From Roseivirga sp. (GTDB taxonomy: Bacteria > Bacteroidota > Bacteroidia > Cytophagales > Cyclobacteriaceae): a DNA stretch of 64,000 bases. Under the pieces are notes generated by a model. It worked only from the letters and a program-made list of their open reading frames with translations. It had not been told where the DNA came from and ran no database searches. Below, piece after piece: positions 28,947 to 36,643 of the stretch. Within the stretch, counting starts at the first letter, position 1; each line of letters begins with the position of its first letter. The stretch covers positions 186,001 to 250,000 of the forward strand of contig JAGYIY010000002.1 of NCBI GenBank assembly GCA_018402485.1, in the 5' to 3' direction. The position numbers were made by a program, and so were the translations under genes.

Positions 28947-30908
28947 ATGAAAAAAAATTACTTCTTTTTCCTTTTCTTAGGCCTTTTCTTTGGCTTTAGT
29001 GCGCTGGCACAAAAAACAATTGTCATAGAGCCCGAAAACTTAGAGCTCGAAGTGGGTGACTCCCTACAACTGAAAGCCTATGTGCTGGAAAATGGCAAGA
29101 AAACAGACGAGACTGTTCGCCTTTTTTCAAGAAGCCGAAGAAGTTTATTCGTTGATGGAAACCTCATGGCAAAAGCCTATGCGCCTGGTACTTTCGAAAT
29201 CATTGGTTTGGTAACAGACCATCGCCAAAACTTTACTTTCAACGTGAAATACCCAGCATTGGCTGAGATCAATGTAGAGAACATTCCTAATAAAATTTAT
29301 GCAGGAACCCTTATTCAACTTAAATATGCATTGATCGACAAAGCCGGATTAACAAGAGAAAATGCTTCAGTTGCCTTCTCATCATCCGACCCAAGCATTG
29401 CTGAGGTAGATGATTTTGGCAATGTCAGTACCTTAGCCACAGGAAAAGTAGACATTACCCTCAAGGCTGAAAACATTGAGAACAAAGTATCTTTAAATGT
29501 GGTCAAAAACCCCATTACCCGAGTGATGCTGCAAGTAAATGGCGTCACCGCACGTACGGGTGATGTTTTTCATTTTGAGGCCAAGGCTGTTGACAAAAAT
29601 GGAAAAGAAATTGCGGATGCTCCCATCACCTACTCTTTTAGTGGTGTATCTGATAATGTCAGCCAAAGCGCTTCAGGCATGATTAAGCAAGACGGTAGGT
29701 TTGTAGCTGATGAGCCGGGCACCTACACGGTAACTGCCTCCACAGGAGTTGCTGCAGCCAGCAAAACACTCCAAATTATCGCCCGTGAGGTTTCACGTAA
29801 AATTGAAATGGTTGGTCATGGCTCTGTCAACGATAAGCACACCTCAGATTTATGGATTTGGGAAGGCGTTGATGGCCGCGATTATGGTGTAACAGGCACT
29901 TGGGGCGCTGACGGTACCGCCTATTTTTGGGATGTAACCAACCCGGCCAATATCGTTAAAATCGACTCGGTTCAAGTGGATGCAAGAACGGTGAATGATG
30001 TAAAAATATCTGAAGATGGAAAAGTATGTGTCATCAGTCGTGAAGGTGCTTCCGACCGCAAAAATGGCTTGGTGATCATAGATGTTACCAACCCAAGAGA
30101 AACAGAAATCATTGCCACTTTCGATGATAATTTAACAGGTGGTGTGCACAATGTCTTCATCTACCAAAAGCATGTATTTGCGCTGAGTGCTGGCCAAAAG
30201 TACTACATCATCAACATTGAAGATCCCACAAAGCCTTATATCGTTTCTGATTTTGAATTAGACACTCCTGGTCATTCCATTCACGATGTATGGGTAGAAG
30301 ATGGCATCGCCTACTCTTCCAATTGGGCGGATGGTATTCAAATGGTTGATGTGGGCAATGGCATTGCAGGTGGGTCTTTGAAAAACCCAGTGCAGTTCGC
30401 CAGCTATGCCTACCCCAACAAGGCCAATCATGCCACCTTCCCTTTCCGTAGTCCTTCTACCGGTAAGTTTTACGTCATTGGTGGAGACGAAATCTTCCCT
30501 TATGGCTTAAATACAGGCAAAGATGGTGTCAATATGGCCGGAGGTTACCTACACGTGGTGGACTTTACCGACCTAGACAATCCGGAAGAAATTGCTCGTT
30601 TTGAAGTACCTTACGCAGGATCACACAACTATTGGATAGAAGATGAGATCCTCTACGTTGCTTATTATAATGGTGGCGTACGCGTGGTAGATTTAAGCGG
30701 TGAGCTCATGGGAGACCTAAGAAAACAAGGCCGTGAAATGGCTTGGATCATTCCCAACGACCCGAATGGCTTTGTGCCAAATGCACCGTTCACTTGGGGT
30801 GCGCAACTGCACAAAGGGCACATCTTCTATTCCGACTGGAATAGTGGCCTTTGGTCAGCTAAAATGGAACCTGAAAAACCTAAAGAAACCCAAATCAATG
30901 CGAAATAA
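28947..30908 (+). CDS. Secreted protein with Ig-like (BIG2) domains and an LVIVD-repeat propeller
   Basis: 653 residues with a signal peptide ending at SALAQ. The first half holds bacterial Ig-like stretches (LEVGDSLQLKAYVLENGK, SSDPSIAEVDDFGNVSTLATG, DEPGTYTVTAST). The second half has LVIVD-type repeats that make a beta-propeller: GLVIIDVTNPRETEIIATFD, YYIINIEDPTKPYIVSDF, IQMVDVGNG, LHVVDFTDLDNPEEIARF and VRVVDLSGELMG. A surface or periplasmic scaffold role is likely; no catalytic motif was seen. The next gene starts 11 bp before this one stops, so the two propeller proteins are made together. Confidence 0.8.
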   Translation: MKKNYFFFLFLGLFFGFSALAQKTIVIEPENLELEVGDSLQLKAYVLENGKKTDETVRLFSRSRRSLFVDGNLMAKAYAPGTFEIIGLVTDHRQNFTFNVKYPALAEINVENIPNKIYAGTLIQLKYALIDKAGLTRENASVAFSSSDPSIAEVDDFGNVSTLATGKVDITLKAENIENKVSLNVVKNPITRVMLQVNGVTARTGDVFHFEAKAVDKNGKEIADAPITYSFSGVSDNVSQSASGMIKQDGRFVADEPGTYTVTASTGVAAASKTLQIIAREVSRKIEMVGHGSVNDKHTSDLWIWEGVDGRDYGVTGTWGADGTAYFWDVTNPANIVKIDSVQVDARTVNDVKISEDGKVCVISREGASDRKNGLVIIDVTNPRETEIIATFDDNLTGGVHNVFIYQKHVFALSAGQKYYIINIEDPTKPYIVSDFELDTPGHSIHDVWVEDGIAYSSNWADGIQMVDVGNGIAGGSLKNPVQFASYAYPNKANHATFPFRSPSTGKFYVIGGDEIFPYGLNTGKDGVNMAGGYLHVVDFTDLDNPEEIARFEVPYAGSHNYWIEDEILYVAYYNGGVRVVDLSGELMGDLRKQGREMAWIIPNDPNGFVPNAPFTWGAQLHKGHIFYSDWNSGLWSAKMEPEKPKETQINAK

Positions 30909-32070
30909 GCAAAGTAAATTCCTCGCCCCTTGGTTCATGATGTTGATGTGCATGGCAGCTACGAGCTGGACATCTCTCACTTTTGGACAGGATTACTACG
31001 TTTATGTAACGGCAGAGTCGGAGGATGAAGTAGCCCTGATCAAATTTGACGGAGAGAAAGCCGAAACCATTAAGACCATACAAGTGGGTGTTTGGCCGGT
31101 TGAAATAGAAGGACCACATGGTATTACCGTAGGGTCTGAAGGGAAGTATTGGTATTTAAGCTTAGCACATGGCAACCCCTATGGCACTTTGTACAAATAC
31201 GAAACCGGAACGGATGAATTGGTAGGAGAAGTCAAACTGGGACTTTTCCCGGCCTCTATGCAGGTTTCCCCGGTCACCGGCTTTTTGTATTGTGTCAATT
31301 TCAACTTGCATGGCGACATGGTGCCTAGCACGGTTTCTGTCGTTGACGTGGAAAGCATGACAGAGCTCAAGCAGATTACAACAGGTGCCATGCCGCATGG
31401 CAGCCGTTTGTCTGCGGATGGCCAAAAGCATTACTCCGTAGCCATGATGTCAGGCGAACTCTTTGAGATTGATGCCCTAGGTTTAGAAGTAACGCGCCAA
31501 TTGGATTTGGATGCTGCCTCTGAGTCGTTGAATGCCAAGGGAAAAATGGATATGGCCGGTATGGATCACAGTCAAATGGACCATTCTAAAATGGACCATG
31601 GCAACATGGGTGAGATGAAAATGAAGCATTCGGCCTTTAAACCTACTTGGGTAAGCCCTCACCCCGCTAAAGATGTGGTGTATGTGGCAGGCAATGGCAA
31701 AGCTGAGGTGTTGGAAATTGATACCCAGACTTGGAAAGCCACCCGTAAATTCAAAACCGACAAAGGACCTTATAACATTGATTTAAGTCCTGATGGCCGA
31801 TGGATGGTGGTCTCCTACAAAACAGCAGGAAAAACGGGAATTTGGGATTTGACAACAGGTGAAGAAGCTGCCAGATTGGATAATAGTCAAAAAGTAACCC
31901 ATGGTGTTGCCATTTCATCTGATAGCCGATATGCCTTTGTCAGCGTTGAAGGTGTACAAGATGATCCCGGAATGGTGGATATCATTGATTTAGAGACCTT
32001 AAAAGTGGTAGATACAGCGCATTTAGGCAAGCAAGCAGGAGGAATTGCTTTCTGGAAAATTGAGAATTAA
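30898..32070 (+). CDS. Secreted YncE/YVTN-type beta-propeller with a Met/His-rich segment
   Basis: 390 residues from the ATG at 30898; the frame is open further upstream but lies inside the previous gene. A signal-type hydrophobic segment near residues 10-30 (FLAPWFMMLMCMAATSW) is followed by YVTN-like repeats (ESEDEVALIKFDGEKAETIK, VSVVDVESMTELKQITTG, DVVYVAGNGKAEVLEIDT, DLSPDGRWMVVSYKTAG, MVDIIDLETLKVVDTA). Around residues 215-246 (bases 31540-31636) lies an insertion built of MDHSxM-type units: MDHSQMDHSKMDHGNM. Such Met/His clusters occur in periplasmic copper-handling proteins, so metal binding is likely by inference. It is coupled to the BIG2/LVIVD gene. Confidence 0.8.
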   Translation: MRNKQSKFLAPWFMMLMCMAATSWTSLTFGQDYYVYVTAESEDEVALIKFDGEKAETIKTIQVGVWPVEIEGPHGITVGSEGKYWYLSLAHGNPYGTLYKYETGTDELVGEVKLGLFPASMQVSPVTGFLYCVNFNLHGDMVPSTVSVVDVESMTELKQITTGAMPHGSRLSADGQKHYSVAMMSGELFEIDALGLEVTRQLDLDAASESLNAKGKMDMAGMDHSQMDHSKMDHGNMGEMKMKHSAFKPTWVSPHPAKDVVYVAGNGKAEVLEIDTQTWKATRKFKTDKGPYNIDLSPDGRWMVVSYKTAGKTGIWDLTTGEEAARLDNSQKVTHGVAISSDSRYAFVSVEGVQDDPGMVDIIDLETLKVVDTAHLGKQAGGIAFWKIEN

Positions 32071-32097
32071 TATTTCTCATATTTTTTTCCAAAAAGA

Positions 32098-32128
32098 TTT
32101 TCAAATCAAATCTCAAATACTACTTTTG
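32098..32128 (+). promoter_or_regulatory. Promoter of the tRNA-Gln gene
   Basis: TTTT at 32098-32101, a 19-bp spacer and TACTTTTG at 32121-32128 match TTTG-N19-TAnnTTTG, with a perfect -7 element. It places the start of transcription about 10 bp before the tRNA. Confidence 0.6.
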
Positions 32129-32143
32129 TACTCCCATTGAGAA

Positions 32144-32216
32144 TGGTCTATGGTGTAACTGGCAACACGTCTGGTTTTGGTCCAGAAGAGTCTAGGTTCG
32201 AGCCCTAGTAGACCAA
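32144..32216 (+). tRNA. tRNA-Gln (anticodon TTG)
   Basis: The cloverleaf can be folded by hand. The acceptor arm is TGGTCTA / TAGACCA. The anticodon arm is TCTGG-TTTTGGT-CCAGA with anticodon TTG. The T-arm is CTAGG-TTCGAGC-CCTAG. The 3' CCA is not encoded after the discriminator base at 32216. It is followed at once by a terminator and by degenerate copies of its own 3' end. Confidence 0.93.
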
Positions 32217-32224
32217 CTTAGTTG

Positions 32225-32254
32225 AAAAAACCCAACTCACAAGGTTGGGTTTTT
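32225..32254 (+). terminator. Terminator of tRNA-Gln
   Basis: AAACCCAAC at 32228-32236 pairs with GTTGGGTTT at 32244-32252, followed by more T residues. It stands directly after the mature tRNA. Confidence 0.85.
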
Positions 32255-32336
32255 ATTTTGTCATTGCATAGGGCGAGAAGCCTGTCCCGAGCGACCGCAG
32301 GGAGTCTCGGGAAGCCCTAGTAGACCAACTTAATTA

Positions 32337-32371
32337 AAGACTCAGCCCAAAAGGTTGGGTCTTTCTTTTTT
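32337..32371 (+). terminator. Terminator-like hairpin in second repeat unit
   Basis: AGACTCAGCC and GGTTGGGTCT pair with two G-T wobbles and are followed by a T-rich tail. It occupies the same place in its unit as the tRNA terminator does in the first. Confidence 0.7.
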
Positions 32372-32456
32372 AGAACCTTGCGCTGCTTAGGGCGAGAAGT
32401 CTGTCCCGAGCGACCTTAGGGAGTCTCGAGAAGCCCTAGTAGACCAACTTTATTTG

Positions 32457-32492
32457 AAGCACCCAATCTTTAAAAATGGGGTGCTTTTTTTA
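32457..32492 (+). terminator. Terminator-like hairpin in third repeat unit
   Basis: AAGCACCC and GGGGTGCTT flank an A/T-rich loop and are followed by TTTTTT. The arms differ from the first two units, although the neighbouring repeat sequence is conserved. Confidence 0.75.
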
Positions 32493-32627
32493 TCACACTG
32501 AAATTTATAGGGCGAGAAGCATGTCCCGAGCGACCGCAGTGGGTCTATAATACTTCTGCTTAACACCTACTCACTTTAATCTAAGTGGCTATACATCAAG
32601 CCATCACCAATCATTACACAGTTTTTC

Positions 32628-32711
32628 GTCAGGTTATACCCTTACTTTTTATTTGCTTTTGTAAGGTTATACCCTTACCTTTACATCTACTAAGTCAGGT
32701 TATACCCTTAC
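32628..32711 (+). promoter_or_regulatory. Three phased operator repeats around the HTH-Fic promoter
   Basis: The 18-mer GTMAGGTTATACCCTTAC occurs three times, at 32628-32645, 32661-32678 and 32694-32711, with starts exactly 33 bp apart (about three helical turns). The middle copy, with GTAAGG...CCTTAC ends, is an inverted repeat, as expected for a dimeric HTH repressor. A promoter TTTG (32652-32655)-N20-TACCTTTA (32676-32683) fits between them. The middle operator fills the -33/-7 spacer, the first lies upstream of -33, and the third overlies the start of transcription and ends 3 bp before the ATG at 32715. This is very likely the autoregulatory operator for the HTH protein encoded next. Confidence 0.8.
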
Positions 32712-32714
32712 GTT

Positions 32715-33173
32715 ATGGACAAGAAGAAGCTACAAATAGAACAATTAGAAAACAAATTGAGCAGATTTAATACTGCGCGAAATGTCGTACCCCCTCCTAC
32801 AGGATGGCTTAAAGCTGTAAGAGTTGCATTAGGCATGTCCTTACAACAACTAGCAGATAAACTCTCCATAAGCAAGCAGAGTGTCCGTGAAATAGAAATC
32901 CGGGAGCAAGAAGGCAATATCACTTTGAAGAACTTACGTGAAACGGCTAATGCTTTGGATATGCAATTGGTCTATGGTCTTGTACCCAAAGACGGAAGTT
33001 TGGCTAAATTAATTGACCGCAAAGCTAAAGTCCTGGCCACAAGTATTGTCTCTAGAACATCTAATACCATGAAATTAGAAGATCAGGAAAACACACCAAG
33101 GCGCATCAAAAAAGCCATTGAAGAGCGAAAAGCATTGATTAAAAATGAGCTACCTAAGATGTTATGGGATTAG
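32715..33173 (+). CDS. Mobile mystery protein A (XRE-family HTH regulator/antitoxin)
   Basis: 152 residues. The N-terminal QIEQLENKLSRF..ARNVVPPPTGWLKAVR precedes an XRE-type helix-turn-helix at about residues 35-85 (LGMSLQQLADKLSISKQSV, ITLKNLRETANALDMQLVYGLVP). A basic C-terminal tail follows. This layout is the 'mobile mystery protein A' family, always found before a Fic protein ('B'), and the pair moves between genomes. A role as antitoxin and autorepressor is inferred from pairing, from the 10-bp overlap with the Fic gene and from the operator array upstream. Confidence 0.88.
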   Translation: MDKKKLQIEQLENKLSRFNTARNVVPPPTGWLKAVRVALGMSLQQLADKLSISKQSVREIEIREQEGNITLKNLRETANALDMQLVYGLVPKDGSLAKLIDRKAKVLATSIVSRTSNTMKLEDQENTPRRIKKAIEERKALIKNELPKMLWD

Positions 33174-33760
33174 ACCTCAACTACATTAATGGACAACCGC
33201 CTATTGATGAAGATGAAAAGGAAGGTTTGCTCATTGAGACCATTGCTACGAATAGCGAATTAAATGAGTTTGAGCAGCTGAACATCGAAGAAGCCTTGCA
33301 GTGGGTATTTGGAAGAAAGTTCAAAGCTCAAGAGGTTTTTAGAGACCAATTCATTAGGGACTTGCACAAGCAAATGTTTGGTGATGTTTGGGCTTGGGCA
33401 GGTAAGTTTAGAAAGACCAACAAAAATATTGGTATTGAAAACTATCAAATACCCGTTGCGCTGAAAGTGCTCTGCGATGATGCCCTCTTTTGGATGAACG
33501 ATGATACCTATCCACCTGAAGAAATTGCCATCCGCTTCAAACATAGAATAGTAAGCATTCATTGTTTTCCAAATGGCAATGGGAGACACAGCCGCTTAAT
33601 GGGAGACATTATCATAGAAAAAATCTATGGTCATGAGCCATTCTCTTGGGGTGCAGGGAACATAGTTGAAGCAGGTAAAACAAGAGCCGACTATCTGGCA
33701 GCATTAAGAGCGGCAGATCAGGGTGATTATACTCCATTGCTCGCTTTTTCCAGATCCTAA
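33164..33760 (+). CDS. Mobile mystery protein B (Fic-domain protein, probable toxin)
   Basis: 198 residues with a Fic/DOC fold. The core motif HCFPNGNGRHSRL begins at about residue 133 (family consensus HPFxx/DGNGRxxR). It keeps the catalytic His and the GNGR anion hole, but the usual Pro after His is Cys. Upstream are LHKQMFGDVWAWAGKFRKTN, the conserved region before the flap, and downstream FSWGAGN and TRADYLAALRAADQGDYTPL. Fic enzymes transfer AMP or other nucleotides to proteins; the target is unknown. Its start lies within the end of the HTH gene. Confidence 0.88.
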   Translation: MGLDLNYINGQPPIDEDEKEGLLIETIATNSELNEFEQLNIEEALQWVFGRKFKAQEVFRDQFIRDLHKQMFGDVWAWAGKFRKTNKNIGIENYQIPVALKVLCDDALFWMNDDTYPPEEIAIRFKHRIVSIHCFPNGNGRHSRLMGDIIIEKIYGHEPFSWGAGNIVEAGKTRADYLAALRAADQGDYTPLLAFSRS

Positions 33761-33833
33761 ACCTTTACTTACTCTTCAATGCAAGGGATTCATCCATTCC
33801 GGATTTACAGTTTTGAAAAGGTTTGTTTTTTTA

Positions 33834-33864
33834 ACTTTTGGAAAGTTCTCAACTTTCCAAAAGT
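33834..33864. repeat. Perfect 14-bp hairpin after the HTH-Fic pair
   Basis: ACTTTTGGAAAGTT and AACTTTCCAAAAGT are perfect complements across a CTC loop. T-runs lie before it and A-runs after it on the plus strand, so it lacks the downstream T-run of a terminator in either direction. It may mark the border of the mobile module or be a regulatory site. The surrounding 240 bp (33761-34000) carry no gene. Confidence 0.6.
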
Positions 33865-34000
33865 AAAAAGGAATCATCTGCTTGAGGTATCCATGAATTT
33901 GTAAATAGGCTTTTGAACCGAAGGCTTTTCCAATTCCTTTTATATGTAAAAATTTACTAGATTGACATCCAGTTGGTTCAACAAAAGGTAATCCATCAAC

Positions 34001-34495
34001 ATGAAAATTGAATGTACCATCAACGGTGAAAAGCGTAAGCTTGAAACAGAAGGCAGCACACCCCTTCTTTGGGTTTTGCGAGATGAATTGGGTCTGAAAG
34101 GCACCAAGTTTGGCTGTGGAAAAGCGGCTTGCGGGGCATGTACCGTCCACGTGAACGGAACGGCCATTCGTTCCTGCTCCTATCCTATTCAAGCTGCCCA
34201 ACAAGCAGAAATCAGAACCATTGAGGGACTGGGAAATGAAAGCGCTTTACATGCCGTACAACAGGCTTGGCAAGAAGAAATTGTACCGCAATGTGGCTAC
34301 TGCCAACCCGGATTTATGATGGCCGCAGCTGCTTTAATCGACCGTATTCCGGATCCTACGGATGAGGATATTGACCAAAACATCACCAACATTTGCCGAT
34401 GTGGCACGTATTATCGCATGCGCAAAGCCATCCACAGAGCGGTTGCCATTCAACAGCACCAAAAGGAAACAGCCTCAGAAAACAGCACCTTATGA
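34001..34495 (+). CDS. (2Fe-2S)-binding subunit of a molybdenum hydroxylase (IorA-like)
   Basis: 164 residues. The plant-type ferredoxin cluster motif GCGKAACGACTVHVNG is near residue 46 and a fourth Cys lies in RSCSYPIQ. The second cluster domain carries QCGYCQPGFMMAAAALI and NICRCGTYYRMRKAI. This is the small electron-transfer subunit of isoquinoline 1-oxidoreductase/xanthine dehydrogenase-type enzymes. It overlaps the molybdopterin subunit gene by ATGA. No FAD-subunit gene is present, as in the IorAB and periplasmic aldehyde oxidase classes. Confidence 0.92.
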   Translation: MKIECTINGEKRKLETEGSTPLLWVLRDELGLKGTKFGCGKAACGACTVHVNGTAIRSCSYPIQAAQQAEIRTIEGLGNESALHAVQQAWQEEIVPQCGYCQPGFMMAAAALIDRIPDPTDEDIDQNITNICRCGTYYRMRKAIHRAVAIQQHQKETASENSTL

Positions 34496-36633
34496 AAAGA
34501 AGAAAATTTTTGGTAGGCTCAGCCATTGGTGTCGGGGTGATTTTAGGCAGTGGCTATTTGAGCCGTAAGGTATGGAGACGCTACTTGGCCGGGGTGGCCA
34601 ATACCATAGATCTACCGTACCTCAAACCTGCTCCACCTCATTTATGGTTCGAAATCAAAGCCAACAATGAAATCATCTTACACTGCCCCAAGGTAGAAAT
34701 GGGTCAAGGGGCTTTTACAGGCTTAGCCCAAATCGCTGCCGATGAATTGGATGTGCGCGTAGATCAAATGCAGGTGGTGCATGCCACTACCGATACCGAC
34801 AATATCGATGAATTTTCAACCGGAGGCAGCACTTCTATTTCCAGCCTATGGCAGCCTTTAAGGGAATTGGCGGCTACCATGCGCGAAATGCTTAAAAATG
34901 AGGCTGCAAAACAGCACAATTTGCCCATCAAGGACCTCTCCACCTCCGAAGGAATGATTCGCCACGGGGAACAGCAACTTACCTATGGCGAAATAGCAGC
35001 TTCCGTGGAAACATGGACAGTTCCCAAAACCCCTCCTTTGAAAGATCCTAAGTCTTATCAATGGGTGGGCAAACCCATTCCCAGGGTCGATTTACTCGAA
35101 AAAGTAACCGGATCACCCATTTATGGCATGGATGCAGAAATGCCTGACATGCTTTTTGGTGCCATTGCCAGACCCGATAAGGTCGATGCTGAGCTGGGCA
35201 CCGTAGATACTGCCGAAGCGGATAAAATGCCCGGAGTGGTCAAAATTGTTCAAGAAAAAGATTTTGTTGGGGTAATCGCCCACTCCTACACGGAAGCAGA
35301 GAACGCAAAAAATGCGCTGAACATCACTTGGAAAACCAACAGAGCATGGCAAAGTAGCGATATCCTTGAAATGATTCAGGTGGGCAAAGGGTCACCACAA
35401 GAAATACAAAAGGAAGGCCGAGCCGATCGATTATTGGATTCTTCTAGTGAAGGCCTTATGCAAGCCGAATATAGCAGCCCTATCGGGGCGCATGCCCAAC
35501 TTGAACCCAATGGTGCGGTGGCTTATGTAGAAAAAGATAAAGCCACGGTAATCATTTCCACCCAAGTGGTTAAGCTTACGCGCAGCGAGGTCGCCAAAAG
35601 GCTTGGCATGAAAAAGGAACAAGTCAACATCATTCCCAGCTTTTTGGGCGGTGGCTTTGGCCGAAGACTGCACACCCCGCATGCCGCAGAAATTGCTGTA
35701 CTCTCACGCGCAGTGGGTCGTCCGGTAAAATGCTTCTACAACCGACAAGAAGAGTTTCAAAATGATACATTCAGGCCGCCAACACACCATGTCTTAAAAG
35801 CCAAACTATCTGATAATAAAGAAATTATAGCGCTCGAACACCATGTTTCAAGTGGAGATGTGATGTTTGGATCCCCATTGTTTCCAGGTATAGCAGAGCA
35901 CATTTTGGGTGCTGATTTGGGCGCTTGGAGAGGTGGAATGATTCAATACAGTGGCATCCCCAACCACAGGGCTGTCTCTTGGCGCGTTAAACTTCCTTTT
36001 GCCACCAGTTGGTGGAGAAGTTTAGGTTTGCTGGCCAATACCTTTGCCATAGAAAGTTTTATGGATGAGTTGGCGCATCGTGCCGGCAAAGACCCTGTGG
36101 CCTTTCGTTTGGCCCACATCAACGACAGCGAAGCCGGCCTACGTCTCAAAGCTGTCATTCAAGCGGCTGCGGAAAAAGCCAAATGGGGTCAAGCATTAGA
36201 AGAAGGGCACGCCATGGGCTTTGCTTGTTCTACAGATGTCAATACCCCTGTCGCTCAAGTTGCAGAAATATCGATCAGCAACGATAAAATCAAAGTCCAT
36301 AAGGTAACCTGTGCCATCGATCCGGGCTTGGTCATCAATCCCGACCAAGTGCGAGCCCAATGCGAAGGTGCCATCATCATGGGCATGAGTGCGGCCATGT
36401 TTGAGGAAATGGAAGTGGTTGACAATAGCCTTCAACCCATCATTTACGGTCCTTATCGCATGGCACAAATGCGTGATGCCCCCAAAGAAATTGATGTGGT
36501 TTTGCTGGAAAATGCCCAAACTCCGGGAGCTGTAGGCGAACCCCCATTAGGCCCTATTGGGGCAGCCATTGCCAATGCTGTTTTCGCATTAACAGGACAG
36601 CGACTCAGAAGTATGCCGTTACAACCCGCTTAA
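34492..36633 (+). CDS. Molybdopterin-binding subunit of a molybdenum hydroxylase (IorB-like), exported
   Basis: 713 residues from the ATG at 34492. The N-terminus MKRRKFLVGSAIGVGVILGSG is Tat-like (KRRKFL), so the folded holoenzyme is probably exported. Family motifs include CPKVEMGQGAFTGLAQI, FLGGGFGRRL (molybdopterin contact) and the C-terminal active-site glutamate motif AVGEPPLGPIGAAIANAVF. It would oxidise an aldehyde or an N-heterocycle with water as oxygen donor; the substrate is unknown. Maturation genes (XdhC/MocA type) are not in the window. Confidence 0.9.
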   Translation: MKRRKFLVGSAIGVGVILGSGYLSRKVWRRYLAGVANTIDLPYLKPAPPHLWFEIKANNEIILHCPKVEMGQGAFTGLAQIAADELDVRVDQMQVVHATTDTDNIDEFSTGGSTSISSLWQPLRELAATMREMLKNEAAKQHNLPIKDLSTSEGMIRHGEQQLTYGEIAASVETWTVPKTPPLKDPKSYQWVGKPIPRVDLLEKVTGSPIYGMDAEMPDMLFGAIARPDKVDAELGTVDTAEADKMPGVVKIVQEKDFVGVIAHSYTEAENAKNALNITWKTNRAWQSSDILEMIQVGKGSPQEIQKEGRADRLLDSSSEGLMQAEYSSPIGAHAQLEPNGAVAYVEKDKATVIISTQVVKLTRSEVAKRLGMKKEQVNIIPSFLGGGFGRRLHTPHAAEIAVLSRAVGRPVKCFYNRQEEFQNDTFRPPTHHVLKAKLSDNKEIIALEHHVSSGDVMFGSPLFPGIAEHILGADLGAWRGGMIQYSGIPNHRAVSWRVKLPFATSWWRSLGLLANTFAIESFMDELAHRAGKDPVAFRLAHINDSEAGLRLKAVIQAAAEKAKWGQALEEGHAMGFACSTDVNTPVAQVAEISISNDKIKVHKVTCAIDPGLVINPDQVRAQCEGAIIMGMSAAMFEEMEVVDNSLQPIIYGPYRMAQMRDAPKEIDVVLLENAQTPGAVGEPPLGPIGAAIANAVFALTGQRLRSMPLQPA

Positions 36634-36643
36634 ATATGCTCTT

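Larger units (their letters stand above)
32201..32545 (+). repeat. Tandem array of tRNA-Gln 3'-end copies with terminators and a palindromic spacer
   Basis: The 20-mer AGCCCTAGTAGACCAACTTA, which is the last 16 bases of the tRNA plus 4 flanking bases, occurs at 32201, 32313 and (one change) 32432. Each copy is followed by a hairpin-plus-T-run, and each hairpin has a different sequence. Between copies lies a spacer beginning AGGGCGAGAAG (32270, 32389, 32509). It contains TCCCGAG...CTCGGGA nested inside AGGGC...GCCCT, so the spacer itself can fold into a long hairpin that borrows the tRNA end as its outer arm. The third spacer breaks off near 32545. Unit lengths are 112 and 119 bp. No gene is present. 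Confidence 0.85.

Noticed and set aside
32561..33760. Integrated prophage or ICE at tRNA-Gln
   Set aside because: Only the two-gene HTH-Fic module lies after the tRNA and normal chromosomal genes resume at 34 kb; no integrase, phage or conjugation gene is seen, so only a small mobile module or scar is supported.
33776..34204. 142-codon open frame on the minus strand over the start of the 2Fe-2S subunit gene
   Set aside because: Its protein is not recognisable and it covers the clearly real ferredoxin-type gene on the other strand.
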